A stretch of DNA of 58,046 nt from Chloroflexota bacterium. Lineage in GTDB: Bacteria > Chloroflexota > Anaerolineae > B4-G1 > SLSP01. The DNA is taken from positions 1 through 58,046 of the forward strand of contig JAKQHY010000233.1 of NCBI GenBank assembly GCA_029555965.1, written 5' to 3'. Each line of letters begins with the position of its first letter. Positions within the stretch are counted from its first letter, which is position 1. This document shows, piece by piece, positions 32,496-40,206 of this stretch. The notes under the pieces were generated by a model. It was not told the DNA's origin, made no database searches, and saw only the letters and a program-made list of their open reading frames with translations. Position numbers and translations under genes: made by a program.

Positions 32496-33097
32496 GCCGC
32501 ACTGCCTCGCTGGCGCTTCGGCCAGAACATCCCCGTGCGCGCGCAATAATCGGCATAGGCTTGTCCGTAGCGCAGGAGTAAATCCTTCTCCTCTTCCACA
32601 CTCCACCAGTACCATACCGGCAGGTAGAGCAAAGAGAAGAGCGTCAGAAAGGGTGAATTGACCAGCAGCGCCAGCACAATCCAGATCGGCGCCTCGCCCG
32701 CAGCCTGCGGATGGCGGATTTTGTTGTAGATGCCGCCATACATCGTGTGCGACTTGTCGGGCGTCAGCGCCTCACTGCCGGCGTCGCGCACGCCCCAGAT
32801 CATCAGCCCCATTGCCGGAATGCCGATGATGGCGGCGAGCACCACGCTGACCCAGTAGGGCCAGGGGAAGCGGGCGGGCGGCGGGTCAATGGGCAACGGA
32901 TACCAGTGATAGAGCACGTAGTTGAGACTGGCGATCCCCATCGGGATCATGGCGAGCAGGCGATATTGCCCGCACCGCCGGTACGCCTTCTCCCCGATTT
33001 TCTGTTCCAGATGCGCCGGGCGCACGCTGAGCACGTACAACACCGAAAAAGCAATCGAAGAAACGATCAATACTGCGAAATTTAGCCAACCTAACAT
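32492..33097 (-). CDS. Isoprenylcysteine carboxyl methyltransferase (ICMT/PEMT)-like membrane methyltransferase
   Basis: A 201-residue membrane protein with about five helices. The SAM-binding C-terminal signature of the ICMT/phospholipid methyltransferase group is present: MYGGIYNKIRHPQAAGEA, then VEEEKDLLLRYGQAYADYC and RTGMFWPK. Bacterial members methylate lipids or small molecules; substrate unknown. GGAGGTGAT gives a strong ribosome-binding site. The stop overlaps the next gene start. Association with cysteine-rich membrane proteins is noted as a finding. Confidence 0.88.
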   Translation of the reverse strand: MLGWLNFAVLIVSSIAFSVLYVLSVRPAHLEQKIGEKAYRRCGQYRLLAMIPMGIASLNYVLYHWYPLPIDPPPARFPWPYWVSVVLAAIIGIPAMGLMIWGVRDAGSEALTPDKSHTMYGGIYNKIRHPQAAGEAPIWIVLALLVNSPFLTLFSLLYLPVWYWWSVEEEKDLLLRYGQAYADYCARTGMFWPKRQRGSAA

Positions 33098-33109
33098 CAG
33101 ATCACCTCC

Positions 33110-33179
33110 AAGATTTAAAGATTTGGTGATGTCAGATTTGGTGATTTGGACTTACCTCAATCACCAAATCTTCAATCAA
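33110..33179. repeat. GATTTGGT inverted array
   Basis: Left units AGATTTAAAGATTTGGTGAT and AGATTTGGTGATTTGG; right ATCACCAAATCT (33160-33171) plus TCAATC. The 12-bp match AGATTTGGTGAT/ATCACCAAATCT is perfect. It fills the space between two operon genes. Confidence 0.75.
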
Positions 33180-33183
33180 CACA

Positions 33184-33807
33184 TCACTCGATACGCCACC
33201 CGGCGGCTTCCCAGGCGGCGCGCATGGCGGGATTGCGCTTGAGATAGGCATCCACCTCGGCCTTGGGGACGGTGCTCAGCGGACACGAGAAATTGATGCA
33301 GCGCCCGCAACTGACGACGCGCAGGTTGTAGATGCCGCTGACCGCCGCGACCGTCCCCGCCGCCGCCCACAGGTACTCCCCACCGAGCAGCGTCAACGCC
33401 AGCGGAAAGCCCAGCCAGATCAGCGCGCCAGCGATGAATTGCGTCCGCTCTGCCTTGCTCATCGGGCCGGGGCGATACTTCCAGAACTTGATCACGCCGT
33501 AGTTGGCATGACAGCGCAGCACGCGGCCCTCCTCCGCCCACATCGGGCAGTGGCTACAGAGCACGCGCGCCTCCCAGCCGAAGAAGAAGAACAGCCAGTA
33601 TGCGATCCACAGCAGCAGATACCAGCCATATCCCGCCTGAATCACCCCAAAGGCCGCGGTCGCCATCAGCGGCAGCGCCGCCATCAAGAACTTCACCGTG
33701 TCGCGCGCGTCGTAATGGCACATCAAACGCCCCTCAAGCGCGCATCCAGCACACTCTCCCTGTCCCCGAAAATTGCAGGGCATCGAATCAATAGGCTTTA
33801 CAGACAT
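33184..33807 (-). CDS. Cysteine-rich membrane protein A
   Basis: A 207-residue membrane protein with about four helices and conserved cysteine clusters: CAGCALEGRLMCHYD near the N-terminus, LCSHCPMWAEEGRVLRCH in the middle and SCGRCINFSCP near the end, which could bind Fe-S clusters or metals. The middle also has KFWKYRPGPMSKAER. It resembles widespread uncharacterised proteins of anaerobes as I remember them. It is a paralogue of the protein at 33907. ATG 33807 is preferred over GTG 33810 because AGGAGG (33813-33818) is five bases from the former. Confidence 0.8.
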   Translation of the reverse strand: MSVKPIDSMPCNFRGQGECAGCALEGRLMCHYDARDTVKFLMAALPLMATAAFGVIQAGYGWYLLLWIAYWLFFFFGWEARVLCSHCPMWAEEGRVLRCHANYGVIKFWKYRPGPMSKAERTQFIAGALIWLGFPLALTLLGGEYLWAAAGTVAAVSGIYNLRVVSCGRCINFSCPLSTVPKAEVDAYLKRNPAMRAAWEAAGWRIE

Positions 33808-33819
33808 CACAACCTCCTA

Positions 33820-33958
33820 CGAATAACGAATAGCGAATTACGACTCAGCGGATCAGCGAAAAAGCGGATGAGCGAGAAAGCGAATGAGTGAGAAAGCGAC
33901 ATCTTGTCACCTTGTCACCTTGTCCCCCCCGCTCCCCCTCGCCCCCTCACCCCCTCGC
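33820..33958. repeat. Chain of four short tandem arrays
   Basis: In series: GAATAACGAATAGCGAATTA, GCGGATCAGCGAAAAAGCGG type, CTTGTCACCTTGTCACCTTG and CCCCCTCGCCCCCTCACCCC. The last two encode the C-terminus of the upstream gene (GGEGARGSGGDKVTR) and its stop. Confidence 0.8.
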
Positions 33959-34380
33959 ATCTTCCCCACCGGGCAATGAATATTGGGGCATCTGCCGCAG
34001 ATGAAGGCGAGGATTTGGGTGGCGGCGATGGCGGTCAGCGCCCAAAAGACAAAACCCGCCGTCACGTTCCGCCAAAGCCAGAGTTGCGGCAGACCGAGGA
34101 TCAGCAGCAGCACGACGACCACGGCGACCTGTTCGGCAGTGGAATACGGCCCCGGCTTGCGCGGGAACCGCCCGGCGATCATCCCCGGCAGAACGTGCGC
34201 GCAGCACTGCTTACACGGGCACTTGGCGCAATAGGCGTAGAGAATCGCACCCATCCCCACCCCACAGAGCGCGATATACCCCGCCGCCCAGCCCCAGGCG
34301 ACCGGGACCAATACCCAAAGCGCAATGCCGATGGCAATTCCAACCAACGTAACGCTCATCACGCCATGAAATCGTGTCAT
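33907..34380 (-). CDS. Cysteine-rich membrane protein B
   Basis: A 157-residue membrane protein with about four helices. Cysteine clusters YCAKCPCKQCCAH and ICGRCPNIHCPVGK match the spacing of the middle and C-terminal clusters of the protein at 33184, as does RKPGPYSTAEQ against YRPGPMSKAER, so the two are paralogues; this one lacks the N-terminal cluster. The last ~16 residues (RGGEGARGSGGDKVTR) are encoded by tandem repeats and are probably not conserved. AGGAGGT lies six bases before the ATG. It is the first gene of the minus-strand run. Confidence 0.78.
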   Translation of the reverse strand: MTRFHGVMSVTLVGIAIGIALWVLVPVAWGWAAGYIALCGVGMGAILYAYCAKCPCKQCCAHVLPGMIAGRFPRKPGPYSTAEQVAVVVVLLLILGLPQLWLWRNVTAGFVFWALTAIAATQILAFICGRCPNIHCPVGKMRGGEGARGSGGDKVTR

Positions 34381-34424
34381 TGTATTACCTCCTAAAGTAA
34401 CTATGGTTGACTCTCGAATAACTT

Positions 34425-34438
34425 ACTGACCGGTCAGT
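34425..34438. promoter_or_regulatory. TetR-type operator palindrome
   Basis: ACTGACCGGTCAGT is a perfect 14-bp palindrome inside ATAACTT...TTATTAT, similar to known TetR-family operators. It lies 45 bases upstream of the minus-strand run that ends in the TetR gene and 150 bases upstream of the divergent gene. Confidence 0.65.
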
Positions 34439-34559
34439 TATTATTTTACCCACCCCCCCTCAGTTGTCAAGCGAGTCATAGTGACTGTTCCACCATCTCT
34501 CAGTGAACTCTCAGCGCGCTCTTGGAATTCTTTCAACAAGACCTGGTATGCTAATGCTG

Positions 34560-34565
34560 TATAAT
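34560..34565 (+). promoter_or_regulatory. -10 element for the DUF4405 gene
   Basis: TATAAT 20 bases before the ATG at 34586, with a poor -35 (TTCAAC, 34532-34537). AGGAG at 34574-34578 follows. Confidence 0.45.
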
Positions 34566-34585
34566 CAAACAACAGGAGAGAACCT

Positions 34586-35521
34586 ATGCGTAACCATAAA
34601 ACGAACCGTACAAAAGCTAATTTGTTCCTGGATATCGCGCTGGCCGGCGCGTTTCTGGTCTCTTTGAAGCCTTTCCTCACGGGAATGGCGATCCACGAAT
34701 GGTTGGGACTGGCTATCGGCGTCGCCCTGGCCGTTCACATCCTGCGTCACTGGCCCTGGATTGTCGCCGTGACCGCCAAGCTGAATCGCAAGACGCCGCA
34801 GCAAGTACGCCATTACTATGGGCTGGACGCCGCCCTGCTCGCCGGATTTCTCAGCATCATCGGCAGCGGTATCTTGATGTCACAAACGGCCCTGCCGTTG
34901 TTCGATTTTCGCGGTACGCCCTACCTCTTGCTGGCGACGTTCCACAAGTATGTCTCGTATGGGACTTTGACGCTGCTCATCGTCAAGTTGGGGTTGCATG
35001 GGAAGTGGCTCGTCAACGCAGTAAAATGTCACGTCCTGGGGATGGCGCGCACGCCGGTGAGCGCGCCAACGGCCCCCGTCCCGGCTCCCCAGCGCGCGGC
35101 GCAGGCGACGCTCAACCGGCGACAGTTCCTCGTCCTCGGATGCGGCGCGGTGTGTGCAGCGGCGCTCCTGGGGAAGTGCAATCCGCAATGGGAGGCGGAT
35201 GATGAGACGGCCGAGGCTGCTGCGATTGCCCAGGACACAGATACCGTCGCCATCGTCCAGAATACCGCTATTGTTGCTCAGAGTACTGTGGCGCCCACCG
35301 CCACGAGTACTCCGGCAGCCGTCGCCGCCGAAAGCACGGAAGCCGCCGTAGAGGTCGTGGCGCAGCCGACGCCAACGGTCGCCGCCGCGACAAGCCCTTC
35401 AACCTCGCGCCCGACCACCCGCTGCCCGCACGGCCTGGTCAATGACCCTTACCCCGGTCGCTGCCGCCGTTATACAGATAAAAACGGCAACGGCATCTGC
35501 GACTACTCGGAGACGGCGTAA
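34586..35521 (+). CDS. DUF4405 membrane protein with Tat-like segment and cysteine/Ca-type tail
   Basis: A 311-residue protein in three parts. Residues about 10-150 are a four-helix DUF4405/cytochrome-b-like membrane domain with histidines in helices (IHEWLG, VHILRHW, FHKYVS, LHGKWLV), which could hold haem. Around 175-200 a second motif NRRQFLVLGCGAVCAAALLG looks like a Tat/lipobox signal placed inside the protein. A Thr/Ala/Pro linker follows, and the end is RCPHGLVNDPYPGRCRRY then DKNGNGICDYSE, a two-cysteine plus EF-hand-like module. It diverges from the cysteine-rich membrane operon across the TetR palindrome. A redox role is inferred. Confidence 0.78.
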   Translation: MRNHKTNRTKANLFLDIALAGAFLVSLKPFLTGMAIHEWLGLAIGVALAVHILRHWPWIVAVTAKLNRKTPQQVRHYYGLDAALLAGFLSIIGSGILMSQTALPLFDFRGTPYLLLATFHKYVSYGTLTLLIVKLGLHGKWLVNAVKCHVLGMARTPVSAPTAPVPAPQRAAQATLNRRQFLVLGCGAVCAAALLGKCNPQWEADDETAEAAAIAQDTDTVAIVQNTAIVAQSTVAPTATSTPAAVAAESTEAAVEVVAQPTPTVAAATSPSTSRPTTRCPHGLVNDPYPGRCRRYTDKNGNGICDYSETA

Positions 35522-35546
35522 ACCTTTCAAATCCCTTGGGCCACAT

Positions 35547-35598
35547 AATCAAACGTCAAACGTCAAACGTCAGAATTCTTGACGTTTGACGTTTGATT
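35547..35598. terminator. AAACGTC / GACGTTT inverted array (hairpin)
   Basis: Left AATCAAACGTCAAACGTCAA to ACGTCAGAA; right TTCTTGACGTTTGACGTTTG ATT. About 20 bp of stem with a small loop. Same family as 2437-2472. It is downstream of the DUF4405 gene and just before the marR promoter, so it may end transcription. Confidence 0.7.
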
Positions 35599-35604
35599 TT
35601 CCTC

Positions 35605-35632
35605 TTGTCAAATTCACAACCCCTGCTATAAT
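35605..35632 (+). promoter_or_regulatory. Sigma-70-type promoter of the marR-ABC operon
   Basis: TTGTCA (35605-35610), 16-base spacer, TATAAT (35627-35632) preceded by TGC, i.e. an extended -10. This is the best promoter match in the window. Confidence 0.7.
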
Positions 35633-35646
35633 TTCGCCATCGAAAT

Positions 35647-35664
35647 ATTAGCCGTCTAACTAAT
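35647..35664 (+). promoter_or_regulatory. Candidate MarR operator
   Basis: ATTAG-N8-CTAAT, an 18-bp imperfect palindrome with inner TTAG/CTAA, located just after the predicted transcription start of the operon that begins with the MarR gene. Confidence 0.4.
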
Positions 35665-35680
35665 TACATCAAAATTCATC

Positions 35681-35743
35681 CTCAACGGATGTAACGGAAT
35701 TTAACGGATATTTTTTCCATTTAATCCGTTCAATCCGTTGAGG
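35681..35743. repeat. AACGGATT/AATCCGTT inverted array, copy 3
   Basis: TCAACGGATGTAACGGAATT, TTAACGGAT, then TTAATCCGTTCAATCCGTTG. It ends in CCATTTTCAAGAGAGGAG, which is the marR ribosome-binding site. Confidence 0.8.
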
Positions 35744-35767
35744 CCATTTTCAAGAGAGGAGCAGCAG

Positions 35768-36223
35768 GTGGGTTCAGACGCAGAGCACGAAACGCTCGAT
35801 TTTATGCTCGCCCAGGTGTGCAAGTTGCACCGCGCGCGGGCGGACACGCTGTTGGAAACATTGGGGCTGTATCAAGGCCAGCCGCACGTCCTCTTTGCGC
35901 TGTGGGGACAGGATGGGCAAACCCACCGGGAACTGGCAGCGCAGTTGCACGTCCGGGCCGCCACGATGACCAAAATGGTGCAGCGGATGGAGAGGGCCGG
36001 CTTTGTGGAGCGCCGGGCCGACCCGGAAGACCAGCGTGTGTCGCGCGTCTACCTCACCGAGGCCGGACGCACGGTCCGCAGCGACATGGAACAGGTCTGG
36101 CGCACGCTGGAAGCCGAAACCTTCGCGGACTTCACCCTCGAAGAGCGCGTGCTGCTGCGCCGTTTCTTCCTGCACATGCGCAGCAACCTGCTCCGCGTCG
36201 CCAGTAACCAACGTGAGCCGTAG
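35768..36223 (+). CDS. MarR-family transcriptional regulator
   Basis: About 151 residues of the MarR winged-helix family. The wing region is clear: HRELAAQLHVRAATMTKMVQ, then MERAGFVERRADPEDQRVSR and VYLTEAGRTV. GTG 35768 is taken as start because GAGGAG ends seven bases upstream. It is first in an operon with two ABC half-transporters, the usual arrangement for a drug-responsive repressor of an efflux pump, with a promoter at 35605 and a candidate operator at 35647. Confidence 0.92.
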   Translation: MGSDAEHETLDFMLAQVCKLHRARADTLLETLGLYQGQPHVLFALWGQDGQTHRELAAQLHVRAATMTKMVQRMERAGFVERRADPEDQRVSRVYLTEAGRTVRSDMEQVWRTLEAETFADFTLEERVLLRRFFLHMRSNLLRVASNQREP

Positions 36224-36274
36224 GCATCCAGTGTCTTTTTTTGACGAAATGGTTAGTCGGCAAAGTATCAGGAT

Positions 36275-36362
36275 GGGGGGTAATGAGTAAGAAGTAATGA
36301 GAAATGAGTAAAAAGTGCTACTCATTACTCGTTACTCATTTCCCATTACTCATTTCCCCTTC
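36275..36362. repeat. AGTAATG / CATTACT inverted heptamer array, copy 2
   Basis: Left GGTAATGAGTAAGAAGTAAT, GAGAAATGAGTAAAAAGT; right ACTCATTACTCGTTACTCAT, TTCCCATTACTCATTTCCCC. Same family as 8744-8829. It lies between marR and the first transporter gene. Confidence 0.85.
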
Positions 36363-36392
36363 TACAGAATCGCAAAGGAGCAATTCATAACG

Positions 36393-38153
36393 ATGAAAGC
36401 ACTCAAAAGTTTAATGGGCTATCTCAAACCATACTGGCTATGGGCGACGCTGGCGCCGCTGTTGATGGTGTTGGAAGTGGCGATGGATTTGTTGCAGCCG
36501 CGCATGATCCAGCGGATTGTGGACGAAGGGCTGGCGCAGCTCGACATGAATATCGTCATCACCACGGGGCTGTGGATGATCGGGTTTGCGTTCATCGGCG
36601 CGGTGGGCGGCGTCGGCTGCACGGTCTTCACGATGCTGGCCTCGCAGCATTTCGGCGCCGATTTGCGCGCTGCGCTCTTCCGCAAAACGCAGACGCTCTC
36701 CTTCGGCAACCTCGATGACCTGGAAACTGGGCAGCTCATCACCCGCCTGACCAACGACGTAACCCAGGTGCAGGAGATGGTCTCGATGCTGCTGCGTATT
36801 ATGGTGCGCTCCCCACTCCTACTCGTCGGCAGTATGATTATGACCGTCCGCACCAACCCGCGCCTGGCGCTGCTGCTGGTGGTGCTGATGCCCATCATCG
36901 CCGCGCTGCTTACCTGGGTCATCCGCAAAGCCTACCCGCTGTTTGCTCAGGTTCAGGATAAGCTCGACAACCTTAACACGGTGATGCAGGAGAACCTCTC
37001 CGGTGTGCGCGTGGTCAAGGCGTTTGTGCGCGCCGCCTACGAGATCGCCCGCTTTGGCCGAGCCAACGATAACTTGATGGATCACACCGTCGGCGCGGCG
37101 CGCACCGTGGCCGTTGCTGGCCCGTTTATGATGATCACGGTGAATATGGGGCTGGTGGGCGCGCTGTGGTTCGGCGGGCGGCAGGTGATGCTGGGGGAAA
37201 TGCACGTCGGCGCGCTGATCGCCTTCGCCAACTACCTGACGCAAGCGTTGATGTCCCTGATGTTCGTCAGCATGGTGATGATGCGCTTCTCGCGCGCTCA
37301 GGCATCGGCGGAACGCATCCAGGAAGTGATGGCGAGTGTGCCGGAAGTGCAAAACCGCCCGGACGCGCTTACGAAGTTCGCGCCGCAGGGCCGGGTAGCC
37401 TTCGAGAACGTCACCTTCAGCTACGACCACGACGGGCGCGACCCGGTGCTCAAGGCCCTCAACTTCGTGGCCGAACCGGGACAGACCGTCGCCATCCTCG
37501 GCGCGACCGGGGCGGGCAAGTCCAGCCTCATCAACCTGATTCCGCGCTTCTACGACGTGACCGAAGGTCGCGTAACGATAGATGGCGTGGACGTGCGCGA
37601 CGTGGACGAGGCGGCGCTGCGGCGCAACTTCGGCGTCGCCATGCAGGAAGCGGTGCTGTTCAGCGGGACGATCCGCGACAACATCCGCTACGGACGGCCC
37701 GACGCGCCGGATGAGGAAGTAGTGGCCGCCGCCAAAGCCGCGCAGGCGCACGACTTCATCACCGAATTCCCCCACGGCTACGACACGGTCATCGGGCAGC
37801 GCGGCGTCAACCTCTCCGGTGGACAAAAGCAGCGCCTCGCCATCGCCCGCGCGCTGTTGATGCAGCCGGCCGTCTTGATCCTCGACGACAGCACCAGCGC
37901 GGTAGACGTGGAGACGGAGACCAAAATCCAGGACGCCCTCGAAAAGCTCATGAACGAACTGACCGGCCCCAACGCCGCCCTGCGCACCAGCATCGTCATC
38001 GCGCAGCGCATCAGCACCGTGCTCAACGCCGACAAAATCCTGGTGCTGGACGACGGCCGCATCGCCGCCGAAGGCACCCACGCTGAACTGCTGGCTTCCA
38101 GCCCCATCTACCAGGAGATTTACGACTCGCAGTTGGGGGGAAGGGTGAGTTAG
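36393..38153 (+). CDS. ABC exporter half, subunit with degenerate ATP site
   Basis: A 586-residue half-transporter with six membrane helices (about 15-300) and a C-terminal ATPase. Walker A is GATGAGKSS (about 370-378) and the signature is a normal LSGGQ (474-478). Walker B reads ILDDSTSAVD with D499 where the catalytic Glu should be, and the switch histidine is Gln (Q538 in VIAQRIST). This is the pattern of the non-catalytic partner in heterodimeric exporters such as TM287/288, BmrC and LmrC types. The start is ATG 36393 with AAAGGAG upstream; an earlier in-frame ATG translates the repeat array. The partner is the next gene. Confidence 0.93.
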   Translation: MKALKSLMGYLKPYWLWATLAPLLMVLEVAMDLLQPRMIQRIVDEGLAQLDMNIVITTGLWMIGFAFIGAVGGVGCTVFTMLASQHFGADLRAALFRKTQTLSFGNLDDLETGQLITRLTNDVTQVQEMVSMLLRIMVRSPLLLVGSMIMTVRTNPRLALLLVVLMPIIAALLTWVIRKAYPLFAQVQDKLDNLNTVMQENLSGVRVVKAFVRAAYEIARFGRANDNLMDHTVGAARTVAVAGPFMMITVNMGLVGALWFGGRQVMLGEMHVGALIAFANYLTQALMSLMFVSMVMMRFSRAQASAERIQEVMASVPEVQNRPDALTKFAPQGRVAFENVTFSYDHDGRDPVLKALNFVAEPGQTVAILGATGAGKSSLINLIPRFYDVTEGRVTIDGVDVRDVDEAALRRNFGVAMQEAVLFSGTIRDNIRYGRPDAPDEEVVAAAKAAQAHDFITEFPHGYDTVIGQRGVNLSGGQKQRLAIARALLMQPAVLILDDSTSAVDVETETKIQDALEKLMNELTGPNAALRTSIVIAQRISTVLNADKILVLDDGRIAAEGTHAELLASSPIYQEIYDSQLGGRVS

Positions 38154-38154
38154 G

Positions 38155-38250
38155 AGTGAGGATGCAGGATGCAGGATGCAAGAATCGGCGAATCAGCGGA
38201 TCAGCGAATTACGAATTACGAATTACGTTTCACGTTTTACGAATTACGGA
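38155..38250. repeat. Chain of GGATGCA, GGATCAGC and GAATTAC arrays
   Basis: GAGGATGCAGGATGCAGGAT, then CGGCGAATCAGCGGATCAGC, then GAATTACGAATTACGAATTA, CGTTTCACGTTTTAC. Four families back to back in under 100 bases, between the two transporter genes. Confidence 0.8.
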
Positions 38251-38268
38251 TTATTGAGGTGAATGATT

Positions 38269-40146
38269 ATGGCAGAACGTAGGGTGAGTACAACCGTCAG
38301 TCAGCGACCGGGTGGGCCGGGCGGACCAGGGCCGATGGGTCCGGGGCGCGGGCCGTGGGCGCAGTTTGGGCGCGAGCCGGAACGCGCCAAAAATACGCGC
38401 AGCACGCTGCTGCGCCTGTGGGGGTATCTACGGCATCAAAAATGGTCCCTGATCGCTACCGTTTTCTTGGTGATCATTGCCTCCGGCGTGGGTTTGCTGG
38501 GGCCGTTTTTGATGGGCAAGGCGATTGATACCTACATCCTCAAAAACGATTTGCCCGGCCTGGGACGCCTGGCGCTGCTGATGATCGCCGTCTACGTCAC
38601 CGGCGCGGTCGTCAACTGGCTGCAAACTTACGTGATGGCCGGCGCCGCGCAGCGCACCGTGCGCGACATCCGCAACGACCTGTTCGCCAAGCTGCAAACG
38701 CTGTCGCTGCGCTTCTTCGACCAACGCACGCACGGCGAATTGATGAGCCGCCTCACCAACGACGTGGAAAACATCAGCAACGTCCTCAACGAAAGCGTCA
38801 CGCAGCTCATTTCCAGCGCGTTCAGCCTCACCGGCGTCGCCGCGATGATGTTCATCATCAACGTGCGGCTGGCGCTGGTGAGCATGGTCACGCTCCCCTT
38901 GATGGTGTTCCTGAGCCAGACCATTGCCAAACACACCCGCAAGGGCTTCCGCGACCAGCAGGAACACCTCGGCAACCTGAACGGCATCATCGAGGAGACG
39001 ATCACGGGGCAGCGCGTGGTGAAAGCCTACGGGCGCGAGCCGACCGTCATCGCGCAATTTGAGGCGACGAACACCCAACTGCGGGACGCTTCCACGCGGG
39101 CGCAAATCCTGGCGGGGGTGATGGGACCGATGAGCAACTTCATCAACAACGTGGGGTTCGCCATCGTGGCCGGCGCCGGCGGGTGGATGGCCGTGAATGG
39201 GCTGGCGACGGTGGGGACGATTGCCAGCTTCATCAGCTACGCGCGCCAGTTCACCTTCCCGTTGAACCAGATCGCCAATCTCTACAACAGCATCCAGTCG
39301 GCCATCGCCGGGGCCGAGCGTGTTTTCGAGACGCTCGACGAAGTCCCCGAACTGGTGGATGCGCCGGACGCGCTCCCGCTGGAGGACATCCGGGGCGACG
39401 TGGTGTTCGACGACGTGAGCTTTGGCTACCAGGCCGCCGAGCCGGTGCTCAAGCACGTCAGCCTCCACGCGGCAGCCGGGCAGACGATTGCGCTGGTCGG
39501 GCCGACGGGCGCGGGCAAGACCACCATCGTCAACCTGCTCACGCGCTTCTACGACATTGACAACGGCGCGATCCGCATTGACGGCATGGACATCCGCGCG
39601 TTGAAGCTGGCCGACCTGCGCCGCAAGCTGGGCATCGTGCTACAAGACACGTATCTCTTCGCCGACACGGTGATGGAGAACATCCGCTATGGGCGGCTGG
39701 ACGCGACCGACGAAGAGGTTATCGCCGCCGCGAAGCTTGCCAACGCCGACCAGTTCATCCACCGCCTGCCGCAAGGCTACCAGACGGAGCTTTCGGAGCG
39801 GGCGGGCAACATCAGCCAGGGGCAGCGGCAATTGCTCGCCATCGCGCGGGCGATCCTGGCCGATCCGGGCATCCTGATCCTGGACGAAGCCACCAGCAGT
39901 GTGGACACCCGCACCGAGAAGCACATCCAGGAAGCCATGCTGCGGTTGATGGAAGGCCGCACCAGCTTCGTCATTGCCCACCGCCTTAGCACCATCCGCG
40001 AAGCCGACGCCATCCTCGTCATCCATCACGGCGAAGTCATCGAGCGCGGCACCCACGAGGAGCTGCTGGCGCAGCAGGGGTTTTACCAGCATTTGTATGT
40101 GAGCCAGTTCAAGGGGCAGCAACTCGCCCCGGCTCTGGCGGCGTAA
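38269..40146 (+). CDS. ABC exporter half, catalytic subunit
   Basis: A 625-residue half-transporter. It has a Gly/Pro-rich N-terminal tail (PGGPGGPGPMGPGRG), six membrane helices (about 55-340), then the ATPase with Walker A GPTGAGKTT (about 410-418), a degenerate signature ISQGQ (515-519), Walker B ILDEATSSVD with catalytic E540 and switch H571 in IAHRLST. Its faults are the exact complement of those of the upstream subunit, so the pair should form one canonical and one degenerate ATP site. ATG 38269 is chosen because GAGGTG is seven bases upstream; ATG 38263 is too close. A bidirectional hairpin follows. Confidence 0.94.
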   Translation: MAERRVSTTVSQRPGGPGGPGPMGPGRGPWAQFGREPERAKNTRSTLLRLWGYLRHQKWSLIATVFLVIIASGVGLLGPFLMGKAIDTYILKNDLPGLGRLALLMIAVYVTGAVVNWLQTYVMAGAAQRTVRDIRNDLFAKLQTLSLRFFDQRTHGELMSRLTNDVENISNVLNESVTQLISSAFSLTGVAAMMFIINVRLALVSMVTLPLMVFLSQTIAKHTRKGFRDQQEHLGNLNGIIEETITGQRVVKAYGREPTVIAQFEATNTQLRDASTRAQILAGVMGPMSNFINNVGFAIVAGAGGWMAVNGLATVGTIASFISYARQFTFPLNQIANLYNSIQSAIAGAERVFETLDEVPELVDAPDALPLEDIRGDVVFDDVSFGYQAAEPVLKHVSLHAAAGQTIALVGPTGAGKTTIVNLLTRFYDIDNGAIRIDGMDIRALKLADLRRKLGIVLQDTYLFADTVMENIRYGRLDATDEEVIAAAKLANADQFIHRLPQGYQTELSERAGNISQGQRQLLAIARAILADPGILILDEATSSVDTRTEKHIQEAMLRLMEGRTSFVIAHRLSTIREADAILVIHHGEVIERGTHEELLAQQGFYQHLYVSQFKGQQLAPALAA

Positions 40147-40157
40147 AAAAGCCTATG

Positions 40158-40206
40158 AAACGTGAAACGTGAAACGTGATGACTTCACGTTTCACGTTTC
40201 ACGTTT
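40158..40206. terminator. Perfect 22-bp AAACGTG hairpin between convergent genes
   Basis: Three AAACGTG units (40158-40179), loop TGACT, and the exact inverse (40185-40206). The right arm contains the stop codon and last codons of the minus-strand gene. It is well placed as a bidirectional terminator. Confidence 0.8.
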
